From: Verrucomicrobia bacterium UBA1629
GTDB lineage: Bacteria > Verrucomicrobiota > Kiritimatiellia > RFP12 > UBA1067
DNA length: 33,473 nucleotides
Assembly (NCBI GenBank): GCA_002321305.1
Contig: DCMF01000079.1
Span: 5,010-38,482 of the forward strand
Reading direction: 5' to 3'
Of the stretch, positions 25,059-33,359 are shown piece after piece. The translations under genes were made by a program, and so were the position numbers. Under the pieces are notes generated by a model, which worked only from the letters and a program-made list of their open reading frames with translations, did no database searches and was not told the DNA's origin. Positions within the stretch are counted from its first letter, which is position 1, and every line of letters begins with the position of its first letter.

Positions 25059-25080
25059 AAACCTGCCAAAGCAGGTTTTT
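25059..25080. other. Hairpin in the regulator/ribokinase intergenic region
   Basis: A perfect 8-bp stem AAACCTGC / GCAGGTTT with CAAA loop, followed by TT on the plus strand. It looks like a small intrinsic terminator but sits between two divergent promoters, where no plus-strand transcript is expected to end. It may instead insulate the promoters, or be part of a dispersed repeat. Confidence 0.55.
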
Positions 25081-25102
25081 GCGGCGCGGAGCGGAAATGC
25101 CA

Positions 25103-25131
25103 TTGCGCGCGTGTCTGGGATATGCGATAAT
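25103..25131 (+). promoter_or_regulatory. Leaderless promoter of the ribokinase operon
   Basis: TTGCGC (25103-25108), 17-bp spacer, TGCGATAAT with the -10 hexamer at 25126-25131, then exactly seven bases to the ATG at 25139. The transcript would start at the initiation codon. Confidence 0.72.
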
Positions 25132-25138
25132 GCGCGTC

Positions 25139-26062
25139 ATGAGCAGCAGAAGAAGAGCGCGAACGCGAAAGATCGTCGTCCTCGGCTCCACGAACACCGA
25201 CATGGTGATCGCGGGGCGGAAGATCCCCGTGCCGGGCGAGACGGTCTCGGGCGGACGCTTCCGGATGACGCCGGGCGGGAAGGGCGCGAACCAGGCGGTC
25301 GCCGTCGCGCGGCTGTCCGCCCGCCGGGGCCAGTGCACCTTCATCGCCAAGGTCGGCGACGACCTCTTCGGGCGCGAGACGGCGGCGCGGCTCAGGAGGG
25401 ACGGCATCGACGCGCGGCTCGTCGTCGATCCGTCCGAGCCGAGCGGCACGGCCCTCATCATGGTCGACGCGAAAGGCCAGAACGTGATCTCCGTCGCGCT
25501 CGGCGCGAACGGCACGCTCGCGCCGGCGGACGTCCGTCCGTTCGCGGACGACATCCGGCAGGCGGCCGCGCTCCTCCTTCAGCTGGAGACGCCCCTCGAG
25601 ACGGTGCTGGCGGCGGCGAGCGACGCGCACCGCGCGGGCGTCCCGGTCGTCCTCAACCCCGCGCCGGCGCGGAAGCTGCCGCGCAGCCTCTACGCCTGCC
25701 TCGACTGGATCACGCCGAACGAGACGGAGGCCGAGATCCTGACAGGCGTCAGGGTGGCGGACGCCGCGTCCGCGCGCACGGCGCGGGACTGGTTCCTGAA
25801 GCGCGGCGTGAAGCACGTCCTCGTCACGCTCGGCGCGAAGGGCGTCTACTGCGGCGACGACGACCGGATTCATCCGCCCCGGAAGGTCAAGGCCGTCGAC
25901 TGCGTGGCCGCCGGCGACACGTTCAACGGCGCGTTCGTCGTCGCGCTGTCCGAAGGGATGGGCCATGCGGACGCCATCGCCTTTGCGCAGAAGGCCGCCG
26001 CGATCGCCGTCACGCGCCTCGGCGCCCAGTCGTCCGTCCCGTTCCGCGAAGAGATCTCCTGA
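25139..26062 (+). CDS. rbsK: Ribokinase (PfkB family)
   Basis: A 307-aa PfkB-family sugar kinase, expected to make ribose-5-phosphate from ribose and ATP. The beginning reads VVLGSTNTDMVIAGRKIPVPGET, with MTPGGKGANQAVAVARL (first signature). The catalytic base is D260 in AAGDTFNGAF, where the more common form is GAGD. The start is ATG 25139, since the conserved N-terminus starts shortly after it and the -10 box is seven bases upstream; longer upstream extension is not coding. It is the first gene of an apparent ribose-salvage unit; the transporter follows after 193 bases of repeat. Confidence 0.9.
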   Translation: MSSRRRARTRKIVVLGSTNTDMVIAGRKIPVPGETVSGGRFRMTPGGKGANQAVAVARLSARRGQCTFIAKVGDDLFGRETAARLRRDGIDARLVVDPSEPSGTALIMVDAKGQNVISVALGANGTLAPADVRPFADDIRQAAALLLQLETPLETVLAAASDAHRAGVPVVLNPAPARKLPRSLYACLDWITPNETEAEILTGVRVADAASARTARDWFLKRGVKHVLVTLGAKGVYCGDDDRIHPPRKVKAVDCVAAGDTFNGAFVVALSEGMGHADAIAFAQKAAAIAVTRLGAQSSVPFREEIS

Positions 26063-26255
26063 CACCCCACCACCAACCTCACATCCCATCTCCCACATCC
26101 CACCTCCCACTTCTCATCCCCCACTTCTCCCCCTCATCCCTCACCTCTCACCTCTCATCCCTCATCACTCATCCCTCACCTCTCCCCCTCATCCCTCACC
26201 CCTCACCTCTCACCCCTCACCCCTCACCCCTCATCCCTCACCTCTCATCCCTCCC
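26063..26255 (+). repeat. Long type B 7-bp repeat tract between ribokinase and transporter
   Basis: About 26-27 consecutive heptamers of the form CCCTCAY, CTCTCAY and, in the first third, degenerate CATCCCA/CCTCCCA. The strand is almost pure pyrimidine plus A. The tract fills the whole gap and ends at the transporter ATG, leaving no Shine-Dalgarno. Confidence 0.93.
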
Positions 26256-27284
26256 ATGTACTACTGCTCGAACTACTCGTTGGCCGTCCTGCTCTGCGTC
26301 GTCACCATGCTCTGCTGGGGCTCCTGGGGCAACACCCAGAAGCTCGCGGGCAAGAGCTGGCGCTACGAGCTGTTCTACTGGGACTACGTGATCGGCCTGC
26401 TCCTCTTCTCCGTCCTTGCGGGCCTGACGCTGGGCTCGACGGGCGCGCACGGCGCGTGGGGCTTCGCGGCGAACCTCCGGGCGAGCTTCGGCGCGTCGTG
26501 GGCGTGGCCGTTCCTCGGCGGCATCGTCTTCAACGCCTCCAACATCCTGCTCGCGGCGGCAATCGCGGTCGCGGGGATGTCCGTCGCGTTCCCGGTCGGC
26601 GTCGGCCTCGCGCTCGTGGGCGGCACGGTCGCGAACTACTTCGTGGACGGCAAGGGCGATCCCGCGCTGATCTGGACGGGGCTGGGGCTGATCGTCGCGT
26701 CGATCGTCTGCAACGCGCTCGCGTTCCGGTCGAAGCAGGCGGGCGGCGGCGCGTCCGGCGCGCCGGACGCCACGCGCAAGGGACTCGTCCTCGCGATCGT
26801 CGCGGGCCTCCTGATGAGCGGATTCTCGCCGCTCGTCAACCGCGCCGTCGATCTCTCGTTCTTGGCGGGCACGGACGCGCCCGCCGCCGGGAAGCTGACG
26901 CCCTACACGGGGTTCTTCGTCTTCGCGTGCGGCGTCTTCGCCTCGAACTTCGTCTTCAACACGCTCGCGATGAAGAAGCCCGTGGCGGGCGAGCCGGTGC
27001 GCGGGGCGGACTGGTTCAGGGGTTCGCTGCCGATCCATCTCGTCGGCGTCCTCGGCGGCGCGATCTGGGCGACGGGCACGCTGCTCTCCTTCGTGACGGC
27101 GGGCACGGCGGGCGCGGCGATCTCCTATGCGCTCGGACAGGGCGCGACGCTCGTCTCCGCGCTGTGGGGCATCCTCGTCTGGAAGGAGTTCGCCGGCGCG
27201 CCGCGCACGGCGCACGCCCTCAACGCCGCGATGCTCGCGCTCTTCGTCGCCGGCCTCGCCTGCCTCGTCAAGGCCGGCGGCTGA
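26256..27284 (+). CDS. GRP-family sugar (probably ribose) transporter
   Basis: A 342-aa inner-membrane protein with about ten hydrophobic segments. The start MYYCSNYSLAVLLC, then CWGSWGNTQKLAGKSWRYEL and FYWDYVIG, is the pattern of the glucose/ribose porter (GRP) branch of the DMT superfamily, common in Bacteroidetes sugar loci. Later ALGQGATLVSALWGILVWKEF is typical of the C-terminal half. The true start is ATG 26256; the open frame upstream is just translated repeat. No Shine-Dalgarno exists because repeat abuts the ATG. Its position after ribokinase suggests it carries ribose. Confidence 0.87.
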   Translation: MYYCSNYSLAVLLCVVTMLCWGSWGNTQKLAGKSWRYELFYWDYVIGLLLFSVLAGLTLGSTGAHGAWGFAANLRASFGASWAWPFLGGIVFNASNILLAAAIAVAGMSVAFPVGVGLALVGGTVANYFVDGKGDPALIWTGLGLIVASIVCNALAFRSKQAGGGASGAPDATRKGLVLAIVAGLLMSGFSPLVNRAVDLSFLAGTDAPAAGKLTPYTGFFVFACGVFASNFVFNTLAMKKPVAGEPVRGADWFRGSLPIHLVGVLGGAIWATGTLLSFVTAGTAGAAISYALGQGATLVSALWGILVWKEFAGAPRTAHALNAAMLALFVAGLACLVKAGG

Positions 27285-27325
27285 AGGTGAATGAAGTCTA
27301 AAGGAATTTGGAAAGGAAAGTGAAA

Positions 27326-28975
27326 ATGAAGAAGTCGATTCTTGCGATGGCGTCCCTGTCGGCGCTCGTGCTGTCGGCGGAGCCGTCGGTGCGCCGCCTG
27401 TCCGTCGAAAGCTATCGCGACAAGATGAAGGCCGGGTGGCTCGGACAGATGATTGGCGTTGAGTGGGGGCTTCCGACGGAGTTCCGCTATCAGGGGCGGA
27501 CGATCCCTGACGCGGAGGTTCCGGCCTGGAAGCCGGAGATGATCAACGGATCTTTTGCGAACGATGACCTTTTCGTGGAGATGACCTTCCTGCGGACGCT
27601 GGAACGGCATGGCCTTGAGGTCTCCCCGAAACAGGCCGGAATCGATTATGCCAACGCGACATTCGGTCTCTGTGCGGCCAACTGGGCCGGGCGAGACAAC
27701 CTTCGGCGCGGCATCGCCCCGCCCGACAGCGGGCATCCGCACTACAACGCCTGTGCGGATGACATTGACTACCAGATTGAGAGCGACTATGCGGGGCTGA
27801 TCTCGCCGGGGCTGCCGCAGCGGGCGATCGAGTTCTCGCGGCTCTTCGGAACGCTCGTGAACAGCGGCGACGGCGTCTGGGCCGGGGCGTTCATGGGCGG
27901 GATGTACGCGGAGGCGTTCTTTACGCAGGATCTTGATGCGGTCATCGATGCGGGGCTGGCGTGCATCCCGACGAAATCGCACTATGCGGAGATGGTGCGG
28001 GATGTCCGCGCGTGGCATCGTGCGTGCCCGGACGACTGGCGTGCGTGCTGGCGGAAGGTCAAGGCGAAGTACATCGACGACCCCGCCTACCATCGGGGGC
28101 GGATCGACCAGCCTGGCTCGGACGTCAAGCCGAACGGCGCGTTCCTGCTGATGGGGCTCCTTTACGGGAACGGAGATCTCGCGCGGACGGTCAAGGTCGC
28201 GATGCAATGCGGCTGGGACTCGGACTGCAACCCGTCCAGCGCGGCGGGCGTGCTGCTGACGGCACGCGGGACAGGTGTTCTTGCGCCCGAATATGTCTCG
28301 GCGCTGGATGGTGACCGCAAGTTCTCCTACAGCGACTATCGCTTTGGCGACCTTCTGCGTGTCTGTGAGAGGCTGATGCGGCAGAATGTCGTGAAGGGCG
28401 GCGGACGCATCGAGCGGGATTCCGCCGGAAAGGAATGGATCGTCGTCCCGCAGGCAAAGCCCGTCCCTGATGCCTATCGGCCGAACTGGAATCCGCCGCC
28501 GACGACGGGCGCGCGCTACACGGCGGAGGAGATGCGGCAGATTGTCGAGAAGCCGTTTCCCGGCATTGGCCCGACCATCGCAAGTCGGCAGAAGCTGCCG
28601 CTGCCGCCGATCGGCAGGGGCGAGACGTGGATGATCGGGAACCATCCGGACGAATACGGTCTTTCGCTTTTGCCGTTCCCGAATGCGCCCATCAGCCTCG
28701 ACAACGAACCGTTGCCGATCCGCATCTGCGGGCTGACGAACACGGTCATCCATCTTGGCTGGGGCAAGTACCATGTCACAAGGCCGCAGACGCTCTTCGT
28801 CTTTGAAGACTGCGACAACGTGGTGCTGCGTGACGCGACGATCGTCGTGCATGATGCTGAACCGGCGGAACTGCCGCCGCTCTACGGGGAGCGGAACTGC
28901 CGTCAGGTCCGTTCGCATGGCATTCAAACGCGCTTTGTCGGGCTGGAGAAAGGCGAGAAAGGGGCTGAACAATGA
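27326..28975 (+). CDS. Exported ADP-ribosylglycohydrolase-family protein
   Basis: A 549-aa secreted protein. The signal peptide is MKKS followed by ILAMASLSALVLSA. Residues ~25-350 are an ADP-ribosylglycohydrolase (ARH/DraG-like) all-helical domain: KAGWLGQMIGVEWG, the metal/substrate acidic motif FANDDLFVEM, NSGDGVWAGAFMGGMYAEAF and the second acidic motif GWDSDCNPSSAAGVL. The C-terminal ~150 residues are an extra, probably beta-rich domain (LFVFEDCDNVVLRD). Family enzymes cleave ADP-ribose or related N-glycosidic bonds. The start is ATG 27326 behind GGAAAGGAAAG; the upstream TTG is less likely. The stop overlaps the next ATG (ATGA). Codon choice is more T-ending than its neighbours. Confidence 0.85.
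   Translation: MKKSILAMASLSALVLSAEPSVRRLSVESYRDKMKAGWLGQMIGVEWGLPTEFRYQGRTIPDAEVPAWKPEMINGSFANDDLFVEMTFLRTLERHGLEVSPKQAGIDYANATFGLCAANWAGRDNLRRGIAPPDSGHPHYNACADDIDYQIESDYAGLISPGLPQRAIEFSRLFGTLVNSGDGVWAGAFMGGMYAEAFFTQDLDAVIDAGLACIPTKSHYAEMVRDVRAWHRACPDDWRACWRKVKAKYIDDPAYHRGRIDQPGSDVKPNGAFLLMGLLYGNGDLARTVKVAMQCGWDSDCNPSSAAGVLLTARGTGVLAPEYVSALDGDRKFSYSDYRFGDLLRVCERLMRQNVVKGGGRIERDSAGKEWIVVPQAKPVPDAYRPNWNPPPTTGARYTAEEMRQIVEKPFPGIGPTIASRQKLPLPPIGRGETWMIGNHPDEYGLSLLPFPNAPISLDNEPLPIRICGLTNTVIHLGWGKYHVTRPQTLFVFEDCDNVVLRDATIVVHDAEPAELPPLYGERNCRQVRSHGIQTRFVGLEKGEKGAEQ
27338..27385 (+). repeat. 48-bp signal-peptide sequence, copy 1
   Basis: Encodes ILAMASLSALVLSAEP in the ADP-ribosylglycohydrolase gene. 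It is identical base for base to 28996-29043 in the next gene, although the two proteins are unrelated beyond it. Confidence 0.95.
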
Positions 28976-30066
28976 GAAGCGTGCATTTGGCATCAATTCT
29001 TGCGATGGCGTCCCTGTCGGCGCTCGTGCTGTCGGCGGAGCCGGTGAAGGTCATCTTCGACACCGACATGGTGTCGGACTACGACGATGTGGGGGCGCTT
29101 GCGTGCCTGCACGCATTCGCGGATGAGGGGCGGTGCGAGATTCTCGCGATGGCCTCCTGCACGCGCGGCAACCAGTCCGTCGCGGCCGTCGAGGTCCTCA
29201 ACGCCTTCTACGGGCGGCCCGACATCCCCGTCGGGTGCGCGAAGGAACTGGGCGTCGTCGGCGTGCCGGGCGGCGATCCGGCGCGTCGCGGGCACGAGAA
29301 GTACGTGCGCCTCGCGAAGGACTACGCGCACTGGGTGAAGCATCCCGACTCGGACGGTGCGCCGGACGCGAACGACGTCTACCGGCGGGCGCTCGCCGCC
29401 GCCCCCGACAGGAGCGTCGTCTTCTGCAGCGTCGGGTTCCTGACGAACCTGCGGCGGCTGCTGGAGACGGGGCCGGACGCGGCCTCGCCGCTCGGCGGAC
29501 GGGATCTCGTCGCGCGGAAGGTCCGCGCGCTCTACGCGATGGCGGGGGAGTATCCGCAGGGGCGCGAGTACAACGTCTACCACGACGCCGCGTCGGCGAA
29601 GGCCGTGTTCGCGCAGTGGCCGACGGAGATCTACATCTCCGACTTCCACCTGGGGCGGGACACCTATTCGGGCCGTGCGGCCGCCGAGCGCGCGTACGCC
29701 TACCCGAACCCGGTTCACGACATCTTCGCGCGCTGCCTGCCGTCCCGCGAGGCGACGCACAGGCCCGGCGCGTGGGATCGCGAGGAGGGCGGACACAGCT
29801 CGTGGGACGAGCTGACGGTGCTGGCCGCCGTGACGGGCGCGGAGACGCACTTCAGGGTCGTGCGCGGCGGGCTGGTCGTGGCGGACGACGGATCGAACAC
29901 GTGGTCTGCGTCGGCGAACGCCGGCGGCGCGCTGCAGCTGGACGAGGCGCGCGGCTTCACGCGGCGGCGCCTCGGCGAGATCCTCGACGAGCTGATCGCC
30001 CGCGAGCCGAAGTGCCGGCGACGCAAAGCATTCTCTTCGGAAAGCCCCGACGGCCTATTGCCGTGA
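28972..30066 (+). CDS. Exported inosine-uridine-type nucleoside hydrolase
   Basis: A 364-aa secreted member of the nucleoside hydrolase family, which splits ribonucleosides into ribose and base. The signal peptide ends ALVLSA. The calcium/ribose-binding acidic cluster follows directly as IFDTDMVSDYDDVGAL (D30, D32, D36, D38, D39), with a slightly longer spacing than the classical DTDxGxDD. HSSWDELTVLAAV near residue 275 carries the late histidine/aspartate motif. It is translationally coupled to the upstream gene (ATGA). The last codons overlap the convergent chimeric pseudogene by 12 bases. Together with ribokinase and the sugar porter it completes a path from extracellular nucleosides to ribose-5-phosphate. 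Confidence 0.87.
   Translation: MRSVHLASILAMASLSALVLSAEPVKVIFDTDMVSDYDDVGALACLHAFADEGRCEILAMASCTRGNQSVAAVEVLNAFYGRPDIPVGCAKELGVVGVPGGDPARRGHEKYVRLAKDYAHWVKHPDSDGAPDANDVYRRALAAAPDRSVVFCSVGFLTNLRRLLETGPDAASPLGGRDLVARKVRALYAMAGEYPQGREYNVYHDAASAKAVFAQWPTEIYISDFHLGRDTYSGRAAAERAYAYPNPVHDIFARCLPSREATHRPGAWDREEGGHSSWDELTVLAAVTGAETHFRVVRGGLVVADDGSNTWSASANAGGALQLDEARGFTRRRLGEILDELIAREPKCRRRKAFSSESPDGLLP
28996..29043 (+). repeat. 48-bp signal-peptide sequence, copy 2
   Basis: Identical to 27338-27385. The preceding codons differ completely (MRSVHLAS against MKKS), and the mature proteins are unrelated. Confidence 0.95.
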
Positions 30067-30742
30067 TGGCTGCTTCGGGCTGTCTGGCCCTCCCTCGCAC
30101 CAGGAGAGGTCGATGCAGTCAAAGGCGCCGCCCTGCGCCACGAACAGCCGGACGATGACCTTCTCGTAGCGGGCCGCGAACGGCAGGAGCGCCGCCTTGG
30201 CCTGAAGCTCGGCCTGTTCGTGCGCCGCCTCCCGTATCGTCAGCGCCAGCTTGGCTTCCCCGACCAGGAGCGTTCGCCCGTCAGCCGATTCGGCGACGAC
30301 ATCGACTTCCATGGACGCACGGTTGAGGCCGGTGCCCCACCAGCGCCCGACGCGTCCCCAGCGCACGGAACTTCCGGGAATCGCCTTCCGGGCAAGCGTC
30401 TCGCGGATCAGCGATTCCCAGGCCTGCCCGAGGAACACGCGAAACGGCGCTTGAATCAAGGCCCGGTCGCGTTTGTCGGACAGGAAGTTCGGATTGGAGT
30501 AGTGTGGCAGGGCATCCGCGCGAACGTCTCGCGCGGCAGCGCATGGCAGCCGCGTCCGTAATGAAGGCGTCGGGCTTCCAGCCGATGAAGTCGGCGAGGG
30601 GACGGTCGGACGGATGCGCCTCCGCGAGCTGGACTTCCCAGGCGGGGTGCGTCGCGGCGAAGCGCATGATGCCGCCGATCATCCGCCGCGAGGCGGTGTG
30701 GTGGACGTCGAGGCTGACAAGCAGTTTCTTTCGGGCACTCAT
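30055..30742 (-). pseudogene. Chimeric remnant: N-terminus of a XylR-like regulator joined to a DUF234 ATPase C-terminus
   Basis: Reading leftwards from 30742, MSARKKLLVSLDVHHTASRR, then GGIMRFAATHPAWEVQ and FIGWKPDAFITDAAAM, is the start of a XylR/LacI-type sensor. It breaks off near 30520. In a different frame, from about 30510 to 30055, the sequence reads NFLSDKRDRALIQAPFRV, AWESLIRETL, GRVGRWWG, EVDVVAESADGRTLLVGEAKL. This is the C-terminal DUF234 (nuclease-like) domain of DEXX-box ATPases. The sensor's HTH and the ATPase domain are both missing. The promoter of the regulator is still visible (TGGTATACC, seven bases before the ATG). Confidence 0.72.
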
Positions 30743-30749
30743 GCCGTGA

Positions 30750-30758
30750 GGTATACCA
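30750..30758 (-). promoter_or_regulatory. Leaderless promoter of the truncated regulator
   Basis: Minus-strand TGGTATACC with the -10-like TATACC at 30755-30750, then seven bases to the ATG at 30742. It has the same geometry as the XylR-like gene and ribokinase. Confidence 0.55.
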
Positions 30759-30985
30759 AATCTCGGCCGACGAGAGCCAGCCGAGATTTCGCGCGACGGA
30801 CGAAAATCGGTCGCCGAACATCACGCCACGATCATCATTGGCGAGAGATTCTTGGGCTAGGTGGCAAGGTGCGGATACGGCAACTTGGGCGGGTGGCTGA
30901 TAGGCGTTTTGGGGTCGTCCGGGGACGTCTGCGAATCGCTTCCGAAAGGTTTTGCGAAACATTTCCTCTATTCGTGCGGAATTTA

Positions 30986-30994
30986 TGGTATAAT
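30986..30994 (+). promoter_or_regulatory. Leaderless promoter of the GH92 gene
   Basis: TGGTATAAT with the -10 hexamer at 30989-30994, then exactly seven bases to the ATG at 31002. The open frame continues upstream but is not expected to be transcribed. Confidence 0.72.
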
Positions 30995-31001
30995 AGCGCG
31001 C

Positions 31002-33302
31002 ATGAACACGAGAAGGATGTTTCTGACGGGGAGCTGCGCGGGCAGGGCGACGGCTGTCGAGACGGCGGCTGGGGCGCTTTCTGCCGCGTTCGCGCTGTGC
31101 GTCTGCTGTGCGCTGGCGGCGCTTTCGCTTCCGGCGGCAGATGACGTCCTCCGCTTCGTCGATCCGTTCGTCGGGACGGACGGGACGGGGCACGCGTTCC
31201 CCGGCGCGTGCGTGCCGTTCGGCCTCGCGCAGGCCTCGCCCGACACGGGGACGGGCGAGTGGAAATACTGTGCGGGCTACCAGTACGGCGACGGACGCAT
31301 CCGCCGCTTCTCCCAGACGCACCTGAACGGCACGGGGTGCGGTGACCTCGGCGACGCGGCGATCCTGCCGTTCACGGGCGTGCGTCTGCCCGCCGACTTT
31401 TCGAGCGCGTACCGCAAGGAGACGGAGCGCGCGTCGCCCGGCTTCTACCGCGTGCGGCTCGACGACTTCGGGACGGATGTCGAAATCGCCGCGTCGGAGC
31501 ATGGGGCGGTCTACCGTCTGCGCTACCCGTCCGGCGCGCGGGCGCGGCTGCTGCTGGATCCGGCCTGGCGGATCAGGACATGGGATGCCGAGGGGACGGG
31601 CATCGTGTCGTCCGAAGTCGCGTTCGCGTCCGACGGACTCGTGACGGGCCGTGTCCGCGTGAAGCAGTGGGTCGATCGCACCTACTTCTTTGCGCTGCGG
31701 CTCGACTGTCCGTACACGGTCAGCGAACGGGGCGTGAAGACGATGCCGCGCGAGCCTAACGCGACGGGGTTCGTGCTGGACGTCGAGACGGGGCCGGACG
31801 GCGTGGCCGAGGTGCGGATCGCGCTGTCGGCGACGTCTGTTGCGGGCGCGGTGCGGAATCTGGAGGCCGAATTGGCGGGGCGCAGCTTTGACGACGTGCG
31901 CGGCGCGGCGGAAGCGAAGTGGCGGGCCGCGCTCGCGGACGTCGAGATTCTGAAGGGGACGGACGACCAGAGGCGCAGCTTCTGCACGGCCCTCTATCAT
32001 CTTTACCAGCAGCCCAACAACCTCGCCGACGCGGGGGAGGCGCCGCGTCTCTCCACGCTGTCGATGTGGGACGTCTTCCGCGCGGCGTGTCCGTGGTACG
32101 CGCTGATGAAGCCGGACGTGATCGACGGCATCGTCGCCTCGGCCCTGCGGCAGTTCGACGAGACTGGCTACCTGCCGATCTGGCAGTTGTGGGGCAAGGA
32201 CAACCACTGCATGATCGGCAACCACGCCGTGCCCGTCCTCGTCGACGCCTTTTTCGCCGGACGCAAGATGGATGCGGCGAAGGCGTATCGCGCGGTGAAG
32301 GACTCCATCACGCGGAACATTCCGCCGCGTCCGAACGACGACTTCGACCTCTACGACCGCTACGGCTACCTGCCCTTCGACAAGGTGTGGGGGCTATCCG
32401 TCAGCCGTACGCTCGAATGCGCCTACGACGACGCCTGCGCGGCGCGGTTCGCCGAGGCGCTGGGCAAAAGGGAGGATGCCGCGTTCTTCGCGAAGCGCGC
32501 CGGCTGTTGGCGAAACCTCTTCGACGCTGCGGTGGGCTTCATGCGCGGGCGGGACACGCAGGGGCGGTGGCGCACGCCGTTCGATCCGTCCGCGTTCGGC
32601 GGCTACGGCCCCGGCGACGCGAACGACTACACCGAGGGCAACGCCTTCCAGTATTCGTGGCACGTCCTCCACGACGTGCCGGGGCTGATCGCCGCGCTGG
32701 GCGGGAAGGCCGCGTGCGCGGCGAAGCTCGACGCGCTCTTCGCCGCGCCGGTGAAGACGGCGGGTGCGGTCGCCGACGTGACGGGGCTGATCGGGCAGTA
32801 CGCGCACGGCAACGAGCCGAGCCACCACGTCGCCTACCTCTACCAGCACGCCGGGCGTCCCGACCGCACGGCGGACGTCGTGCGCGAGATCTTCGACCGC
32901 TTCTACGCGCCGAAGCCGGACGGCCTCTGCGGCAACGACGACTGCGGGCAGATGAGCGCGTGGTACGTTTTCTCCGCGCTCGGCTTCTATCCGGTCGATC
33001 CGGCTTCGGGCGAATACGTGCTTGGTGCGCCCCAGATCGCGAAAGCGCGCCTTCGGCTGCAGAACGGACGGACGTTCACCGTCACGGCGCAGGGGCTTTC
33101 GCGCGCGAACAAGTACGTGCGGCGCGTGACGCTGAACGGAAAGCCGCTCGCCGGTTTCATCCTGAAGCGTGCAGACGTCCTCGCCGGCGGCGAACTCGTC
33201 TTTGAAATGGCCGACAGGCAAACGGCATTCCCAACGACAGAACAAGGCAGCACAGCCAACAAACAAACCAACACACCAGAACAAACCAATGCAATCCAAT
33301 AG
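31002..33302 (+). CDS. Secreted GH92 alpha-mannosidase
   Basis: A 766-aa exported exo-acting, calcium-dependent GH92 enzyme, the family that trims alpha-1,2/1,3/1,6-mannose from N-glycans and yeast mannan. A signal peptide (MNTRRMFLTG, then a hydrophobic stretch ending LSLPAAD) precedes VDPFVGTDGTGHAFPGACVPFG. Further family blocks are RFSQTHLNGTGCGDLGD, LWGKDNHCMIGNHAVPVL, EGNAFQYSWHVLHDVPGL, GNEPSHHVAYLYQHAG and GNDDCGQMSAWYVFSALGFYPV. I start it at ATG 31002 because of the -10 box seven bases upstream and the signal peptide. The last ~25 residues (TEQGSTANKQTNTPEQTN) come from an A/C-rich stretch unlike the rest of the gene and may be acquired. A second, decayed GH92 lies at 19853-20436. 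Confidence 0.92.
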   Translation: MNTRRMFLTGSCAGRATAVETAAGALSAAFALCVCCALAALSLPAADDVLRFVDPFVGTDGTGHAFPGACVPFGLAQASPDTGTGEWKYCAGYQYGDGRIRRFSQTHLNGTGCGDLGDAAILPFTGVRLPADFSSAYRKETERASPGFYRVRLDDFGTDVEIAASEHGAVYRLRYPSGARARLLLDPAWRIRTWDAEGTGIVSSEVAFASDGLVTGRVRVKQWVDRTYFFALRLDCPYTVSERGVKTMPREPNATGFVLDVETGPDGVAEVRIALSATSVAGAVRNLEAELAGRSFDDVRGAAEAKWRAALADVEILKGTDDQRRSFCTALYHLYQQPNNLADAGEAPRLSTLSMWDVFRAACPWYALMKPDVIDGIVASALRQFDETGYLPIWQLWGKDNHCMIGNHAVPVLVDAFFAGRKMDAAKAYRAVKDSITRNIPPRPNDDFDLYDRYGYLPFDKVWGLSVSRTLECAYDDACAARFAEALGKREDAAFFAKRAGCWRNLFDAAVGFMRGRDTQGRWRTPFDPSAFGGYGPGDANDYTEGNAFQYSWHVLHDVPGLIAALGGKAACAAKLDALFAAPVKTAGAVADVTGLIGQYAHGNEPSHHVAYLYQHAGRPDRTADVVREIFDRFYAPKPDGLCGNDDCGQMSAWYVFSALGFYPVDPASGEYVLGAPQIAKARLRLQNGRTFTVTAQGLSRANKYVRRVTLNGKPLAGFILKRADVLAGGELVFEMADRQTAFPTTEQGSTANKQTNTPEQTNAIQ

Positions 33303-33359
33303 TCCAACTAGTACGCCTGCAAAGAAAGGGTTATAAACTCCGATGATTGAGGCTCTCGC

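Noticed and set aside
24962..25138. Upstream start for ribokinase
   Set aside because: It overlaps the divergent regulator gene and both promoters; conserved sequence starts only after ATG 25139.
26063..26255. CRISPR array
   Set aside because: The heptamers are contiguous simple-sequence repeats without unique spacers, and no cas genes are present.
25965..26255. N-terminal extension of the sugar porter through the repeat tract
   Set aside because: The extension is merely repeat translated in frame and overlaps the ribokinase end; the family N-terminus begins at ATG 26256.
30861..31001. Upstream start for GH92 giving 813 residues
   Set aside because: It would place the promoter inside the gene and bury the signal peptide; ATG 31002 is seven bases after a consensus -10.
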